Source: Echinococcus granulosus
Taxonomy: Eukaryota; Platyhelminthes; Cestoda; Cyclophyllidea; Taeniidae
DNA length: 64,000 nt
NCBI RefSeq assembly: GCF_000524195.1
Contig: NW_020170467.1
Coordinates: 1 to 64,000 of the forward strand
Reading direction: 5' to 3'
The notes beneath the pieces were generated by a model. That model was not told where the DNA came from. It ran no database searches and saw only the letters and a list, made by a program, of their open reading frames with translations. The first letter of the stretch is position 1, and every line of letters starts with the position of its first letter. Positions 11,501 to 21,745 of the stretch are shown piece by piece. The position numbers and the translations under genes are program-made.

Positions 11501-14500
11501 GCTTTCAGCCCTACCGTGTGCTGCTGATACAGTTACTTGCTGACGCTCAGGTCCTCCATCATCGTAGGCGATAAATTGGGCTCTACTCTAGCAGCAGCAT
11601 CCACAACCACATCAACGAGTACTCTCTCCTTGCCATTAAGTGCGCAAATCCCTACAGTGTTGTTTCAACATCTATAAAATATGCCACTTCTGTCAAGGGA
11701 TACGAAATGCTCGATTCACCCCAGTCTGTTACTCACCGTACCTGTAACATCTAATGGACATGGTGTATGTGTGCAAAAATCCACACGGCCTTTCGACTGA
11801 CTTATTATTTTTGTAGAGAAGAACAGATAGGAGATATCTACTGACTCCACGGACACCCTACAACATGCACACAGCTGACATAACAAATGAATGGTGGGGA
11901 AGCAAGTGTGCCTGTCTAGAGCTCCTCCGATTCTTGGTCCACCTAAATTAAAGCACATGTGTGAGATTGCTGTACTTATTACACTTTCTCCCTCCAATTG
12001 CTCTCCTGACTGATCATGAATCTCTCGTCGATGTATTACATGACCAAAAAGGTGTGTGGCGTTTTTCGTATAGCTCATTATCATGATGTATCGTGTTAAG
12101 GGTTGTAGCAGCTTGTGGAATGGCAGATGCATGCTACCATCGTTTGAGTGCAGGCCACTTGAACCATAAATAGGGGTGCCTCGGTCTGTCAGTGACTCAG
12201 ATCACTCCTTTTTCCTTACTTCTCACTTCACCTCACTTCATCTCGCCTTACCTGACCGTGCTCGCTGACACTTTTCCCTCCCAATTTGTAGTTGTACAGT
12301 GTCGGTTGAATACACCTGATGAATGTGAGCCAGACGGACTTGTCGACTCGACAAACTGACCTCAAATTCCTTCCTTTTCTAGAGAAAATCTGCCATGTAG
12401 CATCTGACAGAGGTTGGGTAGTGGACCGTACAAATGTGCATACAAAGTTAAAAGCATTAGGTGCTTAAGACAAATTCCCTAAGAGCAAGCGTATGACGTT
12501 GAGAAAGACTTTGAATTCTTTGTAGTAATACAAAAATACTTGTCACCATTGCTCAAGCCGTCACGATCCTTCAACCGTGTGAAACATCTACGATGAAGTA
12601 ACCCCTGGTCAAAGGTAAAACTTGAACAAAGATATTAGCAAGAGGGAACAGACAGCAAGCTTGGAGGTCTGTTTGTATTTCACGTCAATCCGTGAAAATG
12701 ATTGCGCGTTAGCGTTCCTAGTGTTTTGTTGACTGAGTGGGTTGTGATGAGGAACAACTTTCATGTTCCAACGTTAATCAAGCTTGCTAGCTACTCGTCA
12801 CGACCACACGGCCCATCCCACCCCGGAGGTTGAGCCTGTTCTATGCGTGCGTGTGGTGCAATGGAGGCGTAATCATTCACCATGAACCATCCGGCCACTT
12901 GCTAAAGGTGAACCAAACAATAAATGGATTGACAACTGTCTGTCTACTCAGTGCTACTCAGAATTACTTGGTATGGTACAACTCGATGCAAGTCAAGCAA
13001 CTCCTGAAGAAGCAATCGTTTGCCGTCCATAGGAGCGCTTTCCACTCTTTTAGATGGGATGTGATCTATGCCATTCCTGGCCAATGGCAATATAACTGTA
13101 GCAGAGACGCAGGTGACTTTGGCCNNNNNNNNNNNNNNNNNNNNNNNNNNNNNNNNNNNNNNNNNNNNNNNNNNNNNNNNNNNNNNNNNNNNNNNNNNNN
13201 NNNNNNNNNNNNNNNNNNNNNNNNAAGATTGTTTGCTTCCAAAGACATAAACTGCATAAATGTAAAAGTTGCAGTAAACCCGTGTCGCCTTGGGGAATGA
13301 GCACAGATGGTAGTTGGACTGTGGTGGTGACAGCACTTCTGCATAAAGGTACAACGACAAGATCGCACCCAACCACCTCGAATGAGACCACAACTCGGTC
13401 TGATTCCAACGTCAATCAAACTCGATGTACAAGTCAATCACTACCTCACAGAGACGGACCACTTAAACAGACCCACTCAAATTGCCTTCTTGAATGTGAC
13501 CATCTCCTTCAACTAGTGTATTCAACTGCCTTAAAGGAGTTTTTGGTGGCCTCATTGGCCCACGAGGTGTCAGGAATGGCAAACTAGCCACCTTGCATTG
13601 TCTGCTCCACCTGTCGACTCTGTTGTATCTGGACTACAGTCAACGTGTGAATGCCATTCATCACAAAGGTCACGACAGAAATGCCAATATGCACGGAGGC
13701 GTAGGGGAACCCAGTTTAGAACAATGATGAGGAAATGGATGATTATCCCCTTACCTCTAATGTAGTCTGTGTCCAACCAACCCACTTGTACGTGAACAAC
13801 ACGAGGTATGACTAGGTCCAGTTTACCGACGGGGCAATGATCCGACCAGCCAGCCATGCGTCTCAATTCACAGGCTGCCACAGTTATCTGAGAAGCTGGT
13901 CCCACAAAGTCCTCTTTTTGAAGGATGGATGAAAGAAATGACACCACACGGTCAGCACATTTTACATCTTAGTTAGGTCTGCTAAAATACAATCGCGGCT
14001 TGGTGTCATCAGCATGCGGTGGGTGGTGCGGTATCTCATCCAGCACAATCTCCCATGTGTGTGCATATTGCAAAAGCAACCTTGGCTGGTCACGAAAAGT
14101 CGTATATTGTCGGAGAGAAGATTGAGGGTAGGTTGATACCGTTGTTCCCATCCTCAACCACCCGTAAATTCGTCTGACACCGATTTAAAGCAGTTCCTCT
14201 CCACATGCGACATCCATCCACCTACCTCTTGTTTGGGGCTGACACCTCGATTCACCTCTTCTACTCCTCTCTCCCTAGTGCTACTTCTCCAATCTCGACA
14301 ACCCGATTCAAGTGTCATTCCTTACCCTTCCATTCAGTCGTGAATGCAACAGGTTGGGTGGCTGTCTCGCGCGCTCTGCTCTTGCCACCTTGCCAAGACC
14401 AATACTAAGAGTGGTGAGGACAAGATCATCCCTCCCAGTGTACCCATCCTCCATTCCCCAAACCCTTCTGTGCATGACAAAGGTCTGTTTCTCCATCATC

Positions 14501-14962
14501 GGTGCAATCTGCATCACAAACATGGTTGCCATCTTCACTTCATCATGACACACTCACTGTCAATCGACAAGCCTAACGACGAAGTGCAGGGAAACGTCTC
14601 CATCTTTCCCAACGAAACGTGCAGGATTGCATTTGGTGAAAATAAAGCTACCTAATCACCACTTGATCGCAGTCATGACAACATGACAAGTGGTGCCTTC
14701 AATGACAATGCACTCACTGTTGTTGTGGTCGAAGATGGTGGAGAAGTTGATGCTGGGATTGGTGCGATTGAGCACATCGTCACGAATGTTGTCGCAACGG
14801 AAGAAGCAGTGCAGTTCGGTGATGGAACGATAGAGGCAGTCGGCGGAGCGCTTGCTGGACAACTCGTAATTGCGCATCTTCACGGAAGCGTCGTCTTCCA
14901 ACAGATTCAGCGTCACCACCCGACCCGATATTGTCACCGTCTTCAGACGACAGTAGGGAAAC
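5006..14962 (-). CDS. MYLIP: E3 ubiquitin ligase MYLIP/IDOL family, C-terminal half (3 exons)
   Basis: Exons in transcript order are 14962-14718, 11247-10946 and 5527-5006 (minus strand). Junction phases agree (one base + two bases, then phase 0) and all sites are AG/GT. The joined frame gives about 355 residues: end of the FERM C-lobe (DCLYRSITELHCFFRCD, as in MYLIP LYRAITETHAFYRCD), then YTFDVRYTSREVHDRARRNLY, which matches the MYLIP segment [22 protein letters not shown], then a Ser/Thr-rich linker, a short helix and a C3HC4 RING (CRVC, CGHLSCEEC, CHIC). Vertebrate MYLIP is a cytosolic/membrane-associated E3 ligase that ubiquitinates lipoprotein receptors and myosin regulatory light chain; substrates here are unknown. 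FERM lobes F1 and F2 and the start codon were not located upstream, so this is a partial model. The linker and the tail after the RING are longer than in vertebrates. The family call rests on three independent collinear blocks. Confidence 0.85.
5528..10945 (-). other. MYLIP intron, 5.4 kb
   Basis: Bounded by GTGAGTGG and CTTCAG. It is AT-rich and contains the right repeat copy at 9551-9790. Several 60-110 codon open frames on both strands show no recognisable protein. Confidence 0.7.
9551..9790. repeat. Dispersed repeat, right copy of an inverted pair
   Basis: Inverted copy of 100-341, lying 9.2 kb away inside the large MYLIP intron 5528-10945. On the minus strand it keeps an open frame (VVQLERVQQYLRFHLETTQ) that runs to a GTAAG, but as this DNA is repeated it is not accepted as an exon. 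It carries an AC microsatellite at about 9696-9722. Confidence 0.9.
10946..11247 (-). CDS. MYLIP: MYLIP exon: post-FERM ARR-LY segment and Ser/Thr-rich linker
   Basis: This 302-base exon starts after AATCTGCAG and ends at GGAG before GTGAGTGG (10938-10945). Its first about 25 residues (REYTFDVRYTSREVHDRARR...) correspond to the conserved stretch that follows the FERM domain in MYLIP. The remaining about 75 residues are rich in Ser, Thr, Gly and Ala and are probably disordered; vertebrate MYLIP has a shorter Ser-rich linker here. On the transcribed strand a CA-repeat lies 24-60 bases upstream of the acceptor. Confidence 0.82.
11271..11306. repeat. GT/CA microsatellite next to a MYLIP acceptor
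   Basis: Alternating GT with a few interruptions. On the transcribed (minus) strand it reads as CA repeats ending about 24 bases before the acceptor of the 11247-10946 exon, with a branch-site-like CACTAAAT just after it. Confidence 0.85.
13125..13224. other. Assembly gap, 100 N
   Basis: Exactly 100 N, the usual placeholder for a gap of unknown size. It falls in the MYLIP intron 11248-14717, so the real intron may be longer or contain unseen sequence. Open frames crossing it are artefacts. Confidence 0.99.
14718..14962 (-). CDS. MYLIP: MYLIP exon: FERM C-lobe
   Basis: This 245-base exon has its acceptor after TTGACTAG and a strong donor, GTGAGTG (plus-strand 14711-14717). It encodes FPYCRLKTVTISGRVVTLNL followed by ELSSKRSADCLYRSITELHC, the PH-like third lobe of a FERM domain with its closing helix. 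It enters with two bases supplied by an unlocated upstream exon and leaves one base (A) that joins CC of the next exon to make Thr. An open frame continues to about 15486, but the residues before the acceptor do not look like FERM and are taken as intron. Confidence 0.82.
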
Positions 14963-15584
14963 CTAGTCAATGACGAAGGAATTAACCACCTTAAGGCTAC
15001 ACAGACGATCAACGATGCGGATGAGGCAAGGGGATGCGGTAACGCCTGACCACTGCTATTCTGAAGGTCAGATCTTTGAGTATGCAAAGTGGGATTTTGT
15101 TGAGACGTGCACAGTGCGATTTGTAGGTCGATAGTTTGGAGCATTGGGATGTGGCACCACCTTGTCCAGACACCCAAACCAATCCACACTGAAAACTGGA
15201 GTGGGCAATGTTGTGTGAGGGTGGAGAAGAAGGAGGAGAAGAAGTGAAGGACGCTGCACTGAGATGACACTTCACAGGAGTTGATTGTTCCGAATTGGAG
15301 TAGGCTCTCTTGGTGCATTGTCTGCATTTGATGGAGTAAGCATGTGCTACCGCGAAGAGCCATCAAGTCTGTGGTGAGATGACAGCAAATGGGAATTGAA
15401 GCAGTCGGAAAGTACTGCGAGAGTTGTTGGTTGGAGGGTAGAGCCTTGTGGACGTCATGAAAACACACCTGCATTCCTCTAATCAAGCGAATTTGAAAAC
15501 AACAAAGCCAACTTCAGGCACTAGTGGGATGTTTCCTGCCACGATCTGGTTGATTGCGTTTTTGGAGTAAACAGCAGTTTAACT

Positions 15585-15608
15585 GGACCTGGACCTGGAC
15601 CAGGACCT
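15585..15608. repeat. GGACCT hexamer repeated four times
   Basis: GGACCT GGACCT GGACCA GGACCT in tandem. The overlapping minus-strand frame would give an Arg/Ser-rich end (SWSRSRSS) with no other sign of coding. Confidence 0.85.
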
Positions 15609-17280
15609 GTAATTTAAGTGGGATATTGCAGAGGTAACTGGTTGTTTGGCTGCATTCGCGTGTGTCATGTGACTAATTCTGTTCGACGTCATCCATTCTT
15701 GCTTCCATACATCTGATGTAGGCGTTACCAATCTGGCGTGAAGACAGTTATGATGGTTGAAGCAGGGAGGCTCTTTTTTAATGCACTGCATATTTTGGGT
15801 GGAAGGTGGGCGCCTACGGAGTGCAAATTTTTTCTCAACAGTATATGCATTAAGCACAGGGATAATGTTTCGCCTCGTAATTTGACAACCCTTGCAGTAA
15901 CGTGAAGCGTTCAGAAGGCCTTGCATGTTCCGCTGCATCCGTGGTCACGATTACAACCAAGCCTCGCGTCTCCTTTGCATTGAGAACTAACTTTATTTAA
16001 AAGTTTTGTGGATCATAATCCCACCTCTAGCTTTCATTCTCCACAAAATATAATCCTTTTAATATGAAAAATGAGACGCGATCTAAATAAACAAAGTATC
16101 AGTATCCTTCTGAAATACCTTTGTGTCCGCAAATAATATTGGGTTGCCTTTCATTTTTTTCACATAATTTTGGCCGTCTTTTGTTGTTAAATTCTGACTT
16201 GATAAATACCTAAAATTTTTCAACTTCGTCAACTTTTGCTCCTCTTTGCCCGTGAAGTCAGACAGGACTTCCGGTATCGCCTTCCTCGTGGTTGTGGCTG
16301 AGGCTGGCTGAATTTCCTTAGCGCTCTGTGCCCGTCCACAAGAGGGCTTCCCCATTTGTGATTCATGGGGACAAGACTACCCTTTTCCTGGGGCTGAAGT
16401 TGTACACAGGAGCACAAAAACCAAGAGCATTCCCCTCTTTCCCCACTGGACAATTTCGGCACAACTCAAAGATGTCCCTACTCTCGAGTAACGAATCTGT
16501 TGTGTGGCTGGATGGAGGGTGATAAGTCGCAGGCGACATATCCATCACTTCCAGTAGAAGTGGAATATGAAGGCAATGTTGACAGACCAAGAGTGACTTT
16601 GTCTCCTTGCCAATTCGTGAGCACATTTTTTAAAAAGATAGCAATTAATTCCAATAAAGTAAAATTCAATGGAAAAGTAACTTGAATGCCACTTAATTTG
16701 TGCACAATATATCAACGTAATATTTTGCTTTTTTGAAGGTATCTTTTCACTAAAACTTCGAATATTCCCAATGAACTTGCGCCAAAAACATTTGCAAGTA
16801 GGTTCAGGCTAGCTCAGACGGTTCCAGGTAGGCCCTCAACGCAATGTCAGGGTGACTTACCTTCATTATGATAGAGCCCATTATTTTTCTGCTAGAAAGG
16901 ATAATGGGAAAGTCAAGTGCTTGAATTTAGCCTTTCTCTAAGACAGGTCAGAACATCTTCTCCTCATGCCTTAGGGTTGAGGCATTTGTCAGGTGGGAGT
17001 CCGGTATAACCATTTTCTCGATTTGGGATCCACTTGTAGACGGAGAGGGAGCTCTGTCCGGGCACTAGGCACTCATGTCAATGAAGCTTTATTTTTTTGC
17101 GATACACACCTTCATTCAACAACATACCTGGTCATCAAACCTTAATTTCTTTAAAAAAGGCTCTTTTCCAGTTTTATTTAAACTTGGCAAAAAATATTCT
17201 TTTTAAGAAAAGGTACCACAGTTTACAGTCTACTTTATGTGTGTCCACCCCTGTATATGTATGTAAATTCACCCATTTCA

Positions 17281-17460
17281 CCTTCTTTATCTCTTTTTAT
17301 CTACGCCTCTCCATTTCTCCGCCTCTAGATATCGGTCTTCCTCTATTGTGCCTTCTCTCTCTATCTGTCGATCCATCTCCTTCAATGCATCTAAGTCCAT
17401 TGACCAATTGGTCTGTCCATCCATCAGTCTGTATCTCTACCTAGCTATCTATTTATCTGC
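17281..17460. repeat. Degenerate pyrimidine and CTAT/CATC tetranucleotide tract
   Basis: A long C/T-rich plus strand with imperfect units such as CTAT, CATC, CTGT and TCTC (for example CTAGCTATCTATTTATCTG). No convincing gene overlaps it. Confidence 0.7.
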
Positions 17461-17724
17461 TGTGGAAGAACAAATTTAAATTCATCACCACTTTTACGTG
17501 GGTCTCTCTGCCCAAGAGTCGCTTATGAGTAGGGTAAGTAATTCCAAAATGTGCCTCGGAGCTTGAGGAATCTATCCCTGCAACCGCGAAGGAATAAAGG
17601 AACAAGGCTTGAAGTGATATGGCAGAACGGGAGTGAAGGCGACTGTGCACAAGCAACTGTTACAAGATGAGACGTTGGTTCTTGGCACCTAATCCACTTT
17701 TATAAAAAGGGAGAGTTCTCTGTT

Positions 17725-17738
17725 CCCCCCCCCCCCCC
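17725..17738. repeat. Poly-C run of 14
   Basis: Fourteen consecutive C in a surrounding AT-rich sequence. The length may be affected by sequencing error. Confidence 0.9.
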
Positions 17739-20389
17739 AAAGGTAGGTGGGAATTAGTAGTAGAAGTTTCAGCATTTGAACCATTTATGCTTACCGTCTT
17801 TTGAGACTCTGAAAATTCGATTTTTAAGATCTTTTAGAGACTATAAAATTCGCAAGACGTTCTAACAGAGGCAAGATCTGACTTCGCACAGAGGGGACAA
17901 TTAGAAAGTTAAATCAGACTACACTCAACTTCAACTCCCGGTATGGAGTCGGCCAACTTCAGGTGAAGCTGTATGAGGAAGCCAAAGACAACTATTTGTT
18001 TTTTATACTTAAAAAATGGGCAAAATCCAACATTCTTTCCAGATCGTTCACCATCTCAGTGTTATGATGCCCCATTCAGTCCTGTGGTAGCCTCCCGTAA
18101 TCCTGTGCCCAACTCTTTGGCATCATTTAATAACACCCAATGCTGTTTTGATGTACTTTGCTGTTATGACAAGTAGAATCTTGTTAATTGTACTTGATTG
18201 TTTAAATGTTTGCACTACAAAGTGTAAATGAATATGTGCCAATCTGTCAGTCTGCACTATCCTGTACTCTTCGCGCCTTTTGTCTAATTTTAAATCCTCA
18301 CAGCAGGTCAAATTATCACTTGAATCTGATGGATGAGGTTCTACCTTGTCAGCCTTACCCAACTCGTCAAATTCTCTTCCAAAGCTTAAAAATTTGCCTT
18401 CAACAATCCCTGGTTAACATTTGGGAAGGGTGTGGTAGTAGAGAAAGTTGGGTTTATCCTAGTAATAATACAGAAGTACATGGCATTCTTGGTAGGTGAG
18501 TACTTCATTATCGCATGCAAAATAGCTGCTGGGTATATTTGGCGTTAGACATGTTTCCCCTTGAAGGTGAAGTAAATGGATTACACTTCCATGCATTAGC
18601 ATCAGATGACAGAGTCAGATTCGAAGACAGTCAAATTGTGCAAAACTTCTCTTGCTCATGCCGTCACGTGGTTGGGAAAAAGTGTTTTCTGACTGACTTG
18701 GGTAGAGAAATATCCTTTGTGTTCCAACGTTAACTGAGTCTAGGTATCAACACCCCACAGGTCCAGGGGACCTGCCACTCTACATCATGGTTACTATGTT
18801 TGCTAGGTGTGTGTATGTATGGTGGACTGTAGATGCAATTGTTCTTTAGGATTTGACCTTCATCCAGTGAAGGTCAACCAGTGATTACGGCCGGGATCTC
18901 TCCACTCGATGGCGCGTGATACGATATAACTGGAGAGCGCAAGAGGAGAATTTTTTTTCGGAAGACAGCAGATATTAGGGAATCTTCTGGAGGAAGGTCC
19001 TACATTTGTTTTTTTTTTAAGTTAGCACAAAACTACATAAATCAGGCTGCAAGCGCTTTCCCTGGGGAGATACCCTACTATACTCCATCCGCTTTACTCC
19101 TCTGACGTATGGCCAGATGATTGTCACCTTTTCTCGTCACTGGTAAGATCATATGCCAAATTGAAGGGATTGGCGAAGAATAAAATGTGGAAACAGGGGT
19201 GCTGGTAGGTCAGACTTTTGTGTTTATGAATTTAAAGCGAACTTACTGTTGAACTTTCTGGTTTATTTGACTTGATATCACAACTAGACGTTACAGAGTG
19301 GAAGCCTGGACTGTGTGAGTCTAAGATCTACAACAAAACGATGTTCGATAAGCCCCTAAATTTCCTTCTAGGCATAATAGTTGATTTTGGGGAGCAAATA
19401 AACTAATAGCAATAGCGATATGGATGGGGAACAAGCTCCCTGGTGAACATCATCCAGTCTATAGCAAAGAATCCCTAGTAGATCCCCTTTCTTTCATGTG
19501 GCGATGCTCAGGTAATTCGTCTACCACCCTACGTTTCTGGCTTGCGATCCGTTCCATTTCCTGGGAGGACTCACTGCCACCGTTACAGAAGGATGATCAT
19601 CGAGAGTGCGGCCCATCTCAACGCACTGGCGCCCCACCCATCTCCGTAGCCGTAGAAACCAGCTTCACAATGCTAAGTCTAATCAAGCCCAGGAGTTACG
19701 GTATATCGTGAAAGATTAGGGTCAATTTACGTACATGTAAACAATACATAACTGGGTATAGAAAGGCCCGAATTCAAATGCAATCCCCACTTTTGGCGTG
19801 TCCTATGGCTGCAAACAAATCCATTACATTTTTGGTGGTGCATCATCATAATCGGATTGTTTAGATCCTTTCTAGACTGAAAGCTCTGCTATTCCACTTC
19901 CACCTCCTCCTCCACAGTCATGGAATCGGGATAAACTCAGCTAGCCAAAAATTCCATCCATCAAGCGCATTTAACCAACACGAAATATGAGGGTTGGCAA
20001 TATCAGGACAATAGTGGAGAGCACAACCGAGAGTGACGTATTGACATGTTGACACAGTAAGAGGCTTATTAAAAGAGATATGCTTAAACATCCACGAACA
20101 TTTTGGGTCACCTGACTAAGAGAAAGCACAAATAGTGACACAAATAATCGACCTTAATTTGAAAATACGATTTCACCTGACCGCCCACAATGAGGGGTGG
20201 CGATATTTATGCCAAAAGAGATGGGAAATTGCAGACTTCATTGAATTTTGCGAGGTGAAATATCATGCAAAATCCTAAACAGACTGTTGTTGATGGTTTT
20301 GCAAAAGTCATAAAGTGGAGCGTGGTGCTTGTTTGCAACCACTCTAACCTCATACCAAAAGAAAATATGATTTCAAAAAAGATCTTTCA

Positions 20390-20740
20390 TTCAGACTTCC
20401 TTTGACTCTACTTTTCATATCAGATGCTCAAATTTTGGGTTAATATAAGTTCATATCCATTTTGTTGTCACTTTCGAGCTGTTCAGTAGATTATGAATAA
20501 AGGCTTAGCCCTTCCAGCCCTCCCTTAAGTCGTAAGAGGTGATGATATTGCGGCAGAAGGCGTGAAATTGATGCACGAAAAGGTTGAGAGGGTACGGACA
20601 CCATCTGAAGGTCATGCTACTGAGAGGAGGTACAAACTCCAGATCCTCAAGTACCCTCGTAATCAAACGCAGGGATATATAAGCCATCAAATCATTGGAT
20701 AGTCCCTCTCCTTTATTTGTGCGTAGTCCCCAGCGCTCCC
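20390..20740. repeat. Diverged direct repeat, copy A
   Basis: The sequence from ATCAGATGCTCAAATTTTGG through GATTATGAATAAAGGC and AAGTCGTAAGA to the CCATCAAA...GCATT-like segment recurs in the same order about 1.02 kb downstream with substitutions and small indels. No coding frame is shared. It is probably a transposable-element fragment or a local duplication. Confidence 0.7.
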
Positions 20741-21404
20741 CTTGGTTAACCTCACAACATAGTCGGTGCTGTAAGAAAAACACTCACGATCGAGCCACTT
20801 CAGCAATCAAATTTGCGTACAATCGAGAAGATATCTGACTGCATCGTCACTGATCCATCTTGGCAATTCCACTGGGTGTGGAATTTCGTCCTGTTGGGGG
20901 CTGTACCGGGGAAGGGGACTTGTGCTGTTCCAATACCGATCAGGACCGGATGATGTTCCATCGTGGGGCCATCTCATTAGGTCCATCGCTAGTCGTAGGA
21001 ACACTAGTTTCAAAGCAGTCATTTAATAAAGAATGGTGTTTAAAATCGTTTTATGGAGGTTATGGTTCGCATTTACACGTCCTTGTATAATTGTCCCCAC
21101 TACATCTGTGTCCAGCCATCTATCTGTGTGCGTGAGTTCACCTAATTGGCATCTTCGCACAGAAAAGGTAGACAGCTTCATCAAAATCATTCCCAAATGG
21201 CTTACAACTTGTTTAGCCTCACTTGTTAATAGGATTCTTGCAGAACTGAAGTAGCTGCCAAAAGTAGACATCACTTTCAACCCTTCCGTTAAGAGTATTC
21301 ACAGGATCTCCCATCCGTACCACATGCCCTTCTTCAGTCACTTTAATATTTGGAATTTAGGAATAGAAATCGGGGCAGTTGTCCTTTAGGATCGGGTTTC
21401 TGGG

Positions 21405-21745
21405 ATTTCCTTAGATTCCCTAGAATGTAATTTCGTTATCAGTTGCTCAATTTTGGGTTAACATATTTTCTTAACCATTTTATGGTCACTTTTGGGTTGG
21501 TTAATAGATTATGGATAAAGGCTATAGGGCCCTGGGTCCTCCATGAAGTCGTAAGAAGGCATAGTAGTATGGCAGTAGATAAACTGCCCGTGAACGGAAG
21601 TCCTGAGCCGGTGCTGGCATAGCCCGGAGGCTACGCCGCCGAGCGGAGGCACGGTCTGCTGAGAGCTAAGCTCCCGCTTAATCAAACACTAATTTAAAAA
21701 AACCATCAAAGCATTGCATTGTAGTCGGTTTGTGGCCTTCTTGTC
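21405..21745. repeat. Diverged direct repeat, copy B
   Basis: Counterpart of copy A (ATCAGTTGCTCAATTTTGG, GATTATGGATAAAGGC, AAGTCGTAAGA, AACCATCAAAGCATT). This copy has an unusually GC-rich segment at about 21600-21660 that copy A lacks. Confidence 0.7.

Larger units (their letters stand above)
11248..14717 (-). other. MYLIP intron, at least 3.5 kb, with assembly gap
   Basis: Bounded by GTGAGTG and CTGCAG, richer in GC than the flanks. Frames at 13570-13947 (minus) and 12830-13300 (plus, crossing N) look non-coding. Because exon phases already join across it, no extra exon is required. Confidence 0.65.

Noticed and set aside
12830..13437. Open frames spanning the N run
   Set aside because: They exist only because N codons are not read as stops; the flanks show no coding character.
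14963..15486. Upstream extension of the FERM exon as coding
   Set aside because: The frame is open but reads as Ser/Leu/His/Cys-rich sequence without FERM similarity, and a good acceptor exists at 14963-14964.
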